DNA of 34,945 nt from Heterostelium multicystogenum (taxonomy: Eukaryota; Evosea; Eumycetozoa; Acytosteliales; Acytosteliaceae), in contig RCNN01000333.1 in assembly GCA_003667245.1 (NCBI GenBank), positions 1-34,945 of the forward strand, written 5' to 3'. Shown here piece by piece: positions 12,744 to 22,100 of the stretch. The notes beneath the pieces were generated by a model. It saw only the letters and a list, made by a program, of their open reading frames with translations. It did no database searches and was not told the origin of the DNA. The translations under genes were made by a program, and so were the position numbers. Every line of letters begins with the position of its first letter. Position 1 is the stretch's first letter.

Positions 12744-13930
12744 TTAAAAGGGTGAAGTCTTTACACCTGCAGATGTTGTGCTACTGGTGCTGGATGAAGA
12801 TGTTCGGAAAGAAGATGATGAAGACGAGGAAGATGATGAGGAGGTGGATGTAGTATTGTTGTTGTTATTGTTGTTGGCAGCGGGGTGTTTGTGATGAATT
12901 GTTTTCCATTGCTACAGTATTGATCGAGAAGTGCAGATATTGATTGGTAACCCACGTCTGACGTTGGGGAATAAATTGAGACCAATTTGCCCTTGTTTTG
13001 ATAATGTTTGAGAAATGGGCATGGTTTCACGGTGATAGGTTTCGATACGATCCTTAATCTTTTTTTCTTCGTTGTCATCGGAACGACGAACCAATGGTTC
13101 ACCAGTTACGTCATCCTTACCAGCAACCTTTGGCTTGGCGTAGGTCGAATTATAAACACGTCCACTTGCCAAATGGATCCAACGATCCTGGATACGCTCA
13201 ATCAAAACCTCCTCAGGAACGTCCAAATATAATACAAAATCCAAAGGTGTCTTTTTCTCTTCCAACCATCTATCCAAATCCTCTGCTTGCTTGGTGGTTC
13301 TTGGATATCCATCAAGTAAATAAGTCTAAAAAAGTCAATGAATTATAGATGTTACTATTATTTATATGGACTCCACTACAATTAATACTATTTGGATAAA
13401 CAATTCTTAACATACATTAATCTTTGATAAATATTCCTTTACAACTTTGAACATGAAATCATCTGATAGCAATTCTGAGAGTAATAAATGTATGTTGCTG
13501 TTAATGTAATATTCAACGATTTGAAGAAAGATGACTACATACGACCTGCATCTAACTTTGACTTGATATCTCTACCTAACTCTGAATCCTCTTGTGAAAA
13601 CTGTCTGAGAATCTGACCAGTTGAAATTGGTTTTAGTCCATAGTCTCTTTCCAATTTGGCAGACTGTGTACCTTTACCTGATCCCTAAAGTCAAGCAATA
13701 AAATAAGATAACCTATTATTAGTCTAATGAGAAGAACATTGCATTTTCATCATCTACACATACTGGTGCACCAACAATTGCAACTTTCAGTGGTACTTTC
13801 AAAGTAGAGTAACAACGGAATTGCAATGTAGTTGTTGTTGAAATAATGAATCTATTGTTGCTATTATTTTGTTGGGAAAATCGATCTGCCAGAGACTGCA
13901 GACATACGAAATTGGTTTCATCATCATCAT
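12744..13930 (-). CDS. Adenylate kinase, mitochondrial-type, with Asn/Ser-rich tail
   Basis: Exons are about 13930-13764, 13684-13543, 13474-13416 and 13325-12744. The second splice completes the P-loop VAIVGAPGSGKGTQ. Then come ISTGQILR (NMP-binding), [39 protein letters not shown] (start of the LID) and [21 protein letters not shown]. The family transfers phosphate between NTP and AMP. A short basic, Ser/Thr-rich leader ending [13 protein letters not shown] resembles a mitochondrial presequence. The start is uncertain: the ATG run at 13930-13919 lies in another frame from the presequence, so a 5' exon or an indel is needed. One extra base in the CCC at 13017-13019 breaks the frame before the last helix. 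After the kinase the frame changes again near 12900 into seven Asn and then a Ser-rich tail ending at 12744, a typical dictyostelid extension. Confidence 0.85.
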
Positions 13931-15004
13931 AATTGATTGTTGCGCTGCTGTTGCTGCTGCCGCTATATATATAAATATGTAGTATAAAAGGTAGTAGTAG
14001 TAGAATAAAATAGATATATTTTAGACGCAGTTAGAATGTAGGTGTTTTGACTTTTTTTTTCAAATTTTTCTTTTTAAAAAATATAATGAATGAATGCAAA
14101 AACAGACTATACTCTCTTAAAAAAACAAATAAACAAACACACAAACACCACTATTACAAATATTATATTATAAAGGTGTTGCTAACAACAATAACAACAC
14201 AAAAGTAATGTAAAGTAAGTAATATTGTCAAATAGAATGACAGGCAGAATTCATGTCACCAATGATTTATAGGTGAACTCAAAAAATAAAAAACAACAAT
14301 TTTAAAAAATAAATTTTATTTTGATTTTTCAAAAATGAGATATTACAACAACTTAATACTAAAAAAGGTAAACGCGATTTATTAAATCTAAGTATTTGGA
14401 CCTATTTAAGCAACGAGCCATTCCTAATTGATGTGATTAATCGTTCCTCATTTTTACTTTAAACCAACTACATCAATTAGGAAAATGAAATTTAATAACC
14501 TACATCTTATATCTAAATAAATTCAAATATAGAAAATTTAATATTTTTAACCATTGTCTATAACATTCATAAATTTAACAACATTATATATATATTACAA
14601 TACAAGTTAAAACTAAAATAATAATGAATATTAATGTGAACTAATAGTATATATTATTGTACTTTTATATATTTAATTTTGAATATTATATAGTGTATTT
14701 TATATAAATATATTTAAAAAAACAGAGTAGTATGCCTTCCAAAATTTATTGTATTGGAATGATGAGAAAAGGTGATGAGGAACAGGCACTCTATTTTGTA
14801 ATATCAAATTTTTTGAGGCGAGTTTAGAAATTATGAAAGTTCGGATTTGATCGTGTTTAAAAATGAATAAAAATTGGAAAAAAAATAAAAATTCACATTG
14901 AGCTTGGTGGTGGAATCGTCTTGCCTTGCGCCTGTGTTTTGTCAGCAGTATTCAAGATACACTATAAATCTTCTTTTCACTCTTTCCATACAGACAAGCC
15001 CCTC
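13931..15004. other. Divergent intergenic region between adenylate kinase and RPL9
   Basis: About 1 kb of AT-rich DNA between two divergent genes, so it likely holds both promoters. It contains the inverted repeat at 14422-14482 (separate entry). Just before the RPL9 start is TTTCCATACAG at about 14981-14991, a good 3' splice site, so RPL9 may have a 5'-UTR intron. No protein-coding signal is visible. Confidence 0.5.
14422..14482. repeat. Inverted repeat, 13-bp perfect arms
   Basis: TCCTAATTGATGT at 14422-14434 is matched by its exact reverse complement at 14470-14482, with a 35-base loop. It lies in the divergent promoter region of adenylate kinase and RPL9. It could fold as a small RNA or be a protein-binding palindrome. 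I did not see the conserved internal motif of Dictyostelium class I RNAs. Confidence 0.55.
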
Positions 15005-15745
15005 ATGAAAGTTATCAAATCCTCAAAGACCGTTGATATTCCAGCAGGAGGTATGGTTATCTACTATCTACACACAACAACTATCACCATCACGCCAAAC
15101 TCAACAACAGATAACAGATTAGGAGAAAATGTAGAAAAGATTGAAACTAATCTATCTTCCTCAATATAGTCACCGTTGCTGTTAAAGGACGTACTGTCAA
15201 GGTCACTGGTCCACGTGGTACCTTGAAGCGTGACTTCAACCACATGTCCGTCGACATCAACCTCCACAAGAAGCAAATCTTGATTGACCTCTGGTTCGGT
15301 ACTCGTGATCAAATCGCTGCCATCTCAACTGTTGCCAGTCACATCGAGCAACATGATTACTGGTGTCACCAAGGTATGTAAATATAAATATAGCACTGGA
15401 TGAAATATATACCAACCAAAATCAAACAACAGGGATTCGAATACAAGATGAGATTCGTATATGCACATTTCCCAATCAATGTTGCTATTACCGGACAATG
15501 GAAAGGTCATCGAAATTCGTAATTTCTTCGGTGAGAAGATTGTCCGTCGTATTCCATTGCTCGAAGGTATCACCTGTACCCGTACCGAGAAGGTTAAGGA
15601 CGAAATCGTTCTTGTTGGTAACGATCTCGAGAAGCTTTCCCAATCATGTGCTAATATTCAACTCAGATCCGTAATTAAGTATAAGGACGTAAGAAAGTTC
15701 CTCGATGGTATTTATGTATCTGAGAGAAATATTATTGGAGAATAG
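15005..15745 (+). CDS. rpl9: 60S ribosomal protein L9 (uL6)
   Basis: Exons are 15005-15050, 15170-15373 and 15433-15745, with GTATGG/GTATGT donors and TATAG/AACAG acceptors. The protein opens [16 protein letters not shown] and continues [19 protein letters not shown] (first uL6 repeat). It then has [17 protein letters not shown] and [14 protein letters not shown] sequence ([14 protein letters not shown]), and ends [18 protein letters not shown]. It is a large-subunit ribosomal protein near the stalk base and sarcin-ricin loop. Two zero-frame CAA codons, at 15349-15351 and 15496-15498, mark the points where the frame must move by one base. With both accounted for the protein is 186 residues, close to the 192 of human RPL9, so nothing else is missing. 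An essential gene with two such breaks points to sequence error or an unusual decoding or editing step. Confidence 0.93.
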
Positions 15746-15918
15746 GTCATAAAAACAAAATTTTCAAAAATTTAACCCACACCCACACTCAAAATAAATT
15801 GAATGGATTAAATTTATAGTATGGAAATTTATAGTATGGAAATTCATAGTATGGGAAATGGTATTTATGTATCTGTGAGAAATATTATTGGAGAATAGGT
15901 CATAAAAACAAAATTTTC
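15705..15918 (+). repeat. Direct repeat of the RPL9 3' end
   Basis: Positions 15705-15765 (the last RPL9 codons, stop and start of the 3' UTR) are repeated at 15858-15918 with few differences; the clearest is an A-to-T change that makes an in-frame TGA. The copies are about 150 bases apart, with a 15-bp minisatellite between them. The second copy has no upstream coding sequence and is non-functional as protein, though it may duplicate a polyadenylation region. Confidence 0.85.
15811..15855. repeat. 15-bp minisatellite, three units
   Basis: The unit AATTTATAGTATGGA occurs at 15811-15825 and 15826-15840 without mismatch. A third unit at 15841-15855 has two substitutions. It lies between the two copies of the RPL9 3' end, so it may have taken part in the duplication. 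Confidence 0.85.
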
Positions 15919-15921
15919 TTC

Positions 15922-16203
15922 TTACTGTCCAATATTCTTCAGGCAAAGCAGCCTAATTGATGATTTGAATTGAACCAATTTCATTGGAATCCTAAACATA
16001 TTCAAAGAATTGTCCAAATTTGTCTTTGTTTTGGTCGAGTTGGAGATTCTATAGGCATCCTATTATTATTATACTAGAATCACACCTCCTACACTATCAA
16101 CTAAACCAAAAGCTTGGTAGAGTAAAAATCCACTGCCATTTAGAAGAAAGATATCAATAGTTCTTATTTTAGTGTTTTCTTTTTCAATTATTAATATAGT
16201 CAT
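15922..16203 (-). CDS. Small unrecognised reading frame interrupted by a TAA/TAG run
   Basis: From ATG at 16203 (AAAAATG context) the frame reads MTILIIEKENTKIRTIDIF and then NGSGFLLYQAFGLVDSVGG. It meets four consecutive stop codons, then continues in the same frame DAYRISNSTKTKTNLDNSL to TAA at 15922-15924. The stops lie inside a 15-base segment (16074-16060) that begins GT and ends AG. Composition looks coding on both sides. I do not recognise the protein. It could be a decayed gene, two unrelated frames, or a gene with a microsatellite insertion. Its 3' end abuts the duplicated RPL9 tail. Confidence 0.35.
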
Positions 16204-16431
16204 TTTTATTTTATTTATATCACTTAACCATTGAGATTGGAGTTGTTAAATTTATCATAAATTAAATAAATAATAGGGTATTATTGGATTCCCATTCAAA
16301 ATTCAGAAATATGTTGACATTTGAGTTGAGAGAATTTAATTACTTTAAAACATTGGATTTAAACATACTTAATCAATATGACATCATTTATTACTAAACT
16401 TGAAAGTAGATATTAAAAATAAAACAGGAGA

Positions 16432-16822
16432 ATGAAATCTATCATTGGTACCAATCAAAATATACAAATCAAAAAACAAAAACAAGGTAAAGATGTCTAT
16501 ATTCAATTCCATTTAAACAACTATAACTTTAATTCTTTTCTAATTCAACGGTTTAGGTATATTTCTACTATTTTTGGATTTGTTTTTTTTCCATATGGTG
16601 TTTTTTGTTTTTTATCAAGATATTTATAAACAATTTTCATTTAAACTTTCATATACCAAATTAATATCGGCCCAACTACAAATTAGTGGACCAGAAACAA
16701 TTTTAAATAGTGATATCGTTTCTTCTCTATCACCATTATTTTGTCAATATTCAACATCATTACATAATGATAATAATAATCAAATTATCAATATTACTTT
16801 TTCCTCTTTTTACTTAAATTAG
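16432..16822 (+). CDS. Putative small membrane protein, two exons, unrecognised
   Basis: Exon 1 is 16432-16486 (MKSIIGTNQNIQIKKQKQ). A GTAAAG...GGTTTAG intron joins it in phase to exon 2, 16557-16822. Exon 2 starts with a strongly hydrophobic segment (GIFLLFLDLFFFHMVFFVF) and continues with YTKLISAQLQISGPETILN and an Asn-containing stretch to TAG. The product would be about 106 residues with one N-terminal transmembrane helix. After the stop, another frame offers more Leu-rich sequence (about 16823-16870), so the gene may be truncated. I know no family match; the splice is predicted only. Confidence 0.4.
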
Positions 16823-16993
16823 GTTTAGATTTATTTTCTTTATTTCTTGTTCACCTGGAAAAGTTGTTATAATTAATTTATTTTCACTTGTTTTAGAAAC
16901 TAAGTAGACAATTATTCCTCAGAAGGTTTAATAAATCTTGGTTTAAAAACAATTTTTTCTTTTTTACATAATCATTTTATTGTGTATTGAATT

Positions 16994-17078
16994 TAAGACT
17001 TGGTGTTTAATGATATTGAATTACAACTTTTTCATTCGGAAAAATTGTAATTTCAATATCATTCAGTTCCAAGTCTTA
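16994..17078. ncRNA. Long near-perfect hairpin, candidate small-RNA precursor
   Basis: Positions 16994-17033 pair with 17039-17078: two 40-base arms with a loop of about 5 bases. Ten base pairs at the base (TAAGACTTGG), then a 6-base mismatch bubble, then about 23 bp with one bulge and one mismatch. The hairpin stands alone in AT-rich DNA, about 170 bases after the preceding reading frame and 825 before allantoicase. Size and shape resemble a microRNA precursor; Dictyostelium has Dicer-dependent microRNAs. It could also be a MITE-like palindrome or a terminator for a transcript on either strand. Confidence 0.5.
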
Positions 17079-17903
17079 GAAGCAATTGGTTTCCCAAACT
17101 TCATAGTTGAAACTCTTCATATTAAATTGAGTAACTACCATCATGATTGGTAGGTAAATTTATTATTTAATATTGTTTTGAGATTGGATTGATTCAAACA
17201 TCTGACAAAATCATTTCTCAACACACTACAATGTCTTTCTTCGAGTTTGTTTTGGAGATAATAATTGAATATTTCATTAAATATTGATTTCAGGGACATA
17301 GATTTCATTAACAGATGAAAGTAAAAATTTGTTGTTTTACATTCGATGTATTAATATTTCTTTGTCATTAATGGGGTTAAAAAGTAATTTAACATCTAGA
17401 AAAATAGTAACTCTTAAATCATACAGTTTCTTTCTCTTCATTTCAATGAATAAACCTCAGGATCGACATTAAATCCTTTGAATAGCTCATTCCTTTGTTA
17501 CTAATATATTTATTCAACTTCACAAACCAACTTGAGAACAATCAACTAATATTATCAAATTAATACTACAATCTAAACAACCCAAGAAATATGAAATATT
17601 CTTATCCTGTTTAATGAGACTCTAATAACAAATCAATTTTTATTACAATAAACCAGTTGTTGTTATTGATTTTTATGATGCACTATCAAATTTGTGTTAA
17701 TTTAGGCTTTTGCAGACTGGGGAATTAATTAAAATAAAATAGTTTTGAGGATATTAATTTCATTTTTTTTTAATTAAAAATTTTGTTATCAACCCATCTA
17801 ATACAGTAGCATTGCAAAACTACAAATTAATCTTAAAAGTAAATTTCATTTTCAATTAACATTTTTTCAGTCAATTCTAGTCTTAACATTATATATTAGT
17901 AAA
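17079..17903. other. Intergenic region upstream of allantoicase
   Basis: AT-rich DNA of about 820 bases with stops in all frames and T/A runs close to the allantoicase start (TTTTTTTTAATTAAAAATTTTG near 17765). It is probably the allantoicase promoter. I see nothing else. Confidence 0.5.
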
Positions 17904-19007
17904 ATGGTACATACTCAAGTCGATTTATCATCATTGCCAGACTTTGTAAAGAACTATGCAGAGTTGTTGTCTGATAAGGTAGGTGGACAAGTTCTCAGTT
18001 GCAGCGATCAATGGTTTGCTCCATGTGTAAATTTAATCAGCCATGTTGCTCCTATCTGGGCCGAGGGTAAATATGTTGACACTGGTAAATGGATGGTAAG
18101 TTTAATCATATTCTCAATATATCACCCGATATTAATGTTGTTTTACTATTTTTTTAAAAAGGATGGTTGGGAAACCAGAAGACATAATCCAACTTATGAT
18201 TGGTGTATTCTTAGATTGGGAATGTCCGGTGTTATCAAAGGATTTGAGATTGATACTGCTTTTTTCACTGGAAACTATCCACCATATGCTTCAATCGAGG
18301 CAATTTGTGATGACAGTGAACCAACTGCTCAAAAATTAGAATCTAGCAAGGATTGGGTCGAAGTCTTGCCAAAGTCAAACTTGGGACCAGGTTGCAAACA
18401 ATATTTCACTATTGATTCCTCCAAGAGATGGACTCATTTGCGTTTCAAGATCTATCCAGATGGTGGAGTTGCAAGATTGAGAGTATATGGACAAGTATCC
18501 AAAGACTGGTCATTGGTCATCCCAGGTGAATTGGTTGACTTAGCTGCAATTGAGAATGGTGGTATTGTTGTTGGTTGTAGTGACATGTATTTCGGTAATA
18601 AGAACAACATTATCATGCCAGGAAGATCAGTTAATATGGGAGATGGTTGGGAGACCAAGCGTAGACGTGGTCCAGGTTATGATTGGTTGGTTGTCAAGCT
18701 TGGTGCATCAGGAAGAGTAAAGCGTGTCGAAGTTGATACCAATTGGTTCAAGGGTAATTTCCCAACTTCATGCTCCATCGATGGAATCTACTCTGAGGCT
18801 TCCACAGAGGTTCCAGCAGGTGAGTGGTCCGAAGTTCTACCCAATACTCCACTCACCGGTCACCATAGACATTTCTTCCAAAGAGAACTCAAATCCACCG
18901 ATAAAAAGTTGACACACATCAGATTGAATATCTATCCAGATGGTGGAGTCAGTCGTCTACGTATTCACTGCGAACCAGATGAATCCACTCGTGTAAACAA
19001 CTCCTAA
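17904..19007 (+). CDS. Allantoicase
   Basis: The protein has the two homologous allantoicase repeats. The first centres on DGWETRRHNPTYDWCILRLG (18162 onward), with FEIDTAFFTGNYPPYASIEA and LRFKIYPDGGVARLRVYG. The second has DGWETKRRRGPGYDWLVVKLG, VEVDTNWFKGNFPTSCSIDG and IRLNIYPDGGVSRLRIHCEP. The enzyme hydrolyses allantoate to ureidoglycolate and urea in purine catabolism, probably in the cytosol. A single intron, 18096-18161 (GTAAGT...AAAAAG), is 66 bases long, lacks stops and keeps the frame. Spliced, the protein is about 345 residues, the usual family length; unspliced it would gain 22 mostly hydrophobic residues. There is no frame break in this gene. It converges on polymerase alpha with 168 bases between stops. 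Confidence 0.93.
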   Translation: MVHTQVDLSSLPDFVKNYAELLSDKVGGQVLSCSDQWFAPCVNLISHVAPIWAEGKYVDTGKWMVSLIIFSIYHPILMLFYYFFKKDGWETRRHNPTYDWCILRLGMSGVIKGFEIDTAFFTGNYPPYASIEAICDDSEPTAQKLESSKDWVEVLPKSNLGPGCKQYFTIDSSKRWTHLRFKIYPDGGVARLRVYGQVSKDWSLVIPGELVDLAAIENGGIVVGCSDMYFGNKNNIIMPGRSVNMGDGWETKRRRGPGYDWLVVKLGASGRVKRVEVDTNWFKGNFPTSCSIDGIYSEASTEVPAGEWSEVLPNTPLTGHHRHFFQRELKSTDKKLTHIRLNIYPDGGVSRLRIHCEPDESTRVNNS

Positions 19008-19175
19008 AATTAGTATGAGAAAGTAAACAAATAAACAACCTAATACATTGTATTATATTATTATTATTATAATTATTATTTATTTTACATTGATGGTCTC
19101 TCGATAAAAATGTAATAGTTGAAAGGTTATTTTGTCGTAATACTATTGTTAGGAATAGTAAGTGAAATAGCAAGT

Positions 19176-22100
19176 TTAGAATTTCCTCGGATACTTTGTG
19201 TAATTTTTGCTTGAAATATAGTTTTCAGAAAATTGGGTTATTGGTAAAATATTGGAGAGTTGAGCAGAGTATCCCTTGTGTCTAGTGAGCAGAGTATTTA
19301 CTATGGATTCCAGTTCGTTTAGACATTTAATTTGGTCAGAGTCCAAATGGTCATCTACGTCTTTGAAGCGATCTTGAATATTTTTAACAGAGAATAGACG
19401 CTTAAAGTAATTCATCTGTTTGAGAACTAGGTTACTGTCGGTCACTTGTGCAACTTTACCGGCACAGCTTTCAGGGTTGAGACATCGAAGTGTTCCCTCT
19501 CTACACTCTTTTGATTTATACATGCAGTCCTTACATTCAAGAATGTAATCTTGGTGTCTCTTGACGATATTACGGAGAATGAGATTCATTTGGTTCTTTA
19601 GCATGGCTGGGGTGAACTTTTGTTTACAGGTTTCGTTGGCACATTCCAATCCTTGGATTGCAAGGACGATTGGTTTATCACTAACAACAGAGATACCACT
19701 AAATTCAGTATCTTTTTTGCAGAATGGGCATGTGAATTTTGGTTTGACACAGTTAGTGAAACGAGATTCAGAATCCAGTGAGCCATAGATATCATTGTTA
19801 ATGGTAAATTCATCGGAATCTTCTGATTTTGCCTTGTTGGATTTGTATTTTCTTGAGCTCATGCCCAAATAAGTTGCCAACTGTTCCTCTTCTACATCCA
19901 ATAAACTAACCATACGGTATAATGGGGGCAAAATTTGTTGTGATTGGTACCATTCCAAGTCAATGAGTGAAGCATCTCCTTCAAGTTCTTTGGGATGACG
20001 AGCTCGCTTTGCCCAGTCATCTTCACCTTTAGTAATTACATATGGAATTTGGTCACCTTGCTGTACAACCTCACCTTTAGCCCTCAACTGAAGTGCAACT
20101 TGGACATGTGGTTGGGAATCACCGTCATTGTAGTCCTCAGGTGCTAAAGTCAATGTCTTGGTAATGACAAAGCTCTCCACTGGAATCTGGAATGATTTCA
20201 TCTTGGTGGCCATGGATTCAACATATCCTTTGATCTCCAACTGGAGGTTGTGTGAAATATTATCATCAGGCGACATGATCATGGAAAGTAGATGATTACC
20301 GATTTCTTTGGTAAGTCCACACCAATCTCTTCTTACAATATCGATACCTTTGTTTTGAATGGTAGTTTTGCATACACCATTTTCTTTTGTCTCTATGAGT
20401 GCAGCATATTTCTTCTTCTTTAGGAGAAGTAATCTTTTGAAGATACCATCAAGTTCAATCTCCATGACACTTGCACGATATTGTTCGTTGATCTTCTTCT
20501 TGATTTCATAACCAATTTTCTGTGCCTCGTTAAATGTAGACACACCAGTGTAGATCATGAGAGAATCGGTATCACCATAAATGACATCATAGTTCATTCT
20601 TGTTGCAATGTCTGATGATTTCTGGAGATTTTCTCTACCCTTACGTGTGACCAGCTCTGCCAATGGTAGTGCGTAGAAACGACTGCTCTTGAAACCAAGA
20701 CAACCATACATAGAGTTTGCAACCAACTTGATAGCTTGTTGCTTAATATCCAGTTGTTGTTTAATTAATTCGTCGGTTTCTGCCACAAGCGATCTTTTAA
20801 CTTCTTTTCTCTTGCTGACCAATGTCTGCAATACAGTTGGCAAGATACCACGTGCTACTGAGGAGGGAGGTGGCTGTGCTTCGACATAGCCACCATTAAT
20901 TGAACGATTGCCATCTTCACGTAGCTTTCTTTCGATGCTTGTAAAGCATACATTATGTTCTTGGATGAGTGATGGATACAGGGAATTGAAATCCAACAAG
21001 ACAACATATTGAGAGTAGAATTTGGATTTTGGTTGAAGTACCAAACCACCACTGAAAGCAGCCTTTTTCTTTCCAAAGTCTTTATCCTTTGCAAAGATCT
21101 TGTCTGGAAGCATATATTTTTGGCCATAGAAATTATGGAGCAATAAATACTCGATTCTCTCGGCTCTATTTCCAGCGAGAGATTTATTCCAGAGATTTCC
21201 AGCCAAGTTTGTCAATTGTTTGGTCAGAGGAAGGAATGATAGTTTAAAACATTAACAAGAAAATAACTTGACAATCGTTTTCATTTAGTTCGATCAATAA
21301 ATTCAATCTAAATGGATTGAATAGTTAGTTGATTGTTTTTTCCCTTCAAGATGGATGTTTCAACTTACTTTTTAGCGTCTTGATAATATAGTTCAATTCT
21401 TAGATAGTTGATTTCTTCCTTGTCAAGGTTGAGTTGTGTTTTACAGATCTCCACCAATTTAAATGACTTCTCTTTCTGGAGGAACTCCTTGGATAGCAAA
21501 TAAGTGTCGCAAATGAGACGTCCTGTAACTGCTTGTCTCTCTTGGTATTGATTTTCATGGGAACCAATATTGGAAGAAAGTTTGGGGAATTCTCTTCTTC
21601 TCAATCTTCCAATATATGACCAGTCCTTTACTTTCAACTCTTTCATACGATGCAAAAGAATATCGAGATCAAAACCACTGATGTTGTGTCCGGCAAGTAT
21701 GTCTGGATCTACGTTCATAATCATATTGGCAACATGATTGAGCAACTCTCCTTCTCTGTTGAAAATGGAAAGATTTGGACGCTTTTGGTTAAAGTCAGGT
21801 GGTAGCACTTCCTTGTTCAATTGACGCAATGCAGTGTGGTATTTAATTTTAGATTGATTGGTGGGAGTAGTCGCTCCATCGATGGAAATAGACTCGTTTA
21901 TGACCATACTGACTAGAAGTAGCTCTGGAGTGGTAGCAGAATTCAATGACTTGGTACTGAGTGACATTACAACGACTGGAGGCGATGTCATTTGATTTGT
22001 CATGGTAGATACCTTCTTGTAGCTGTCAAGCTTTCCTTCAAGACGGCACCATGATATCTTTTCGGTCATGCTCAGCATTGGCTTAAAGTCTTTCAAAATG

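Noticed and set aside
16432..16629. Unspliced 65-codon reading of the small membrane gene
   Set aside because: The spliced form joins in phase to a longer coding-like exon, so the read-through version is less likely.
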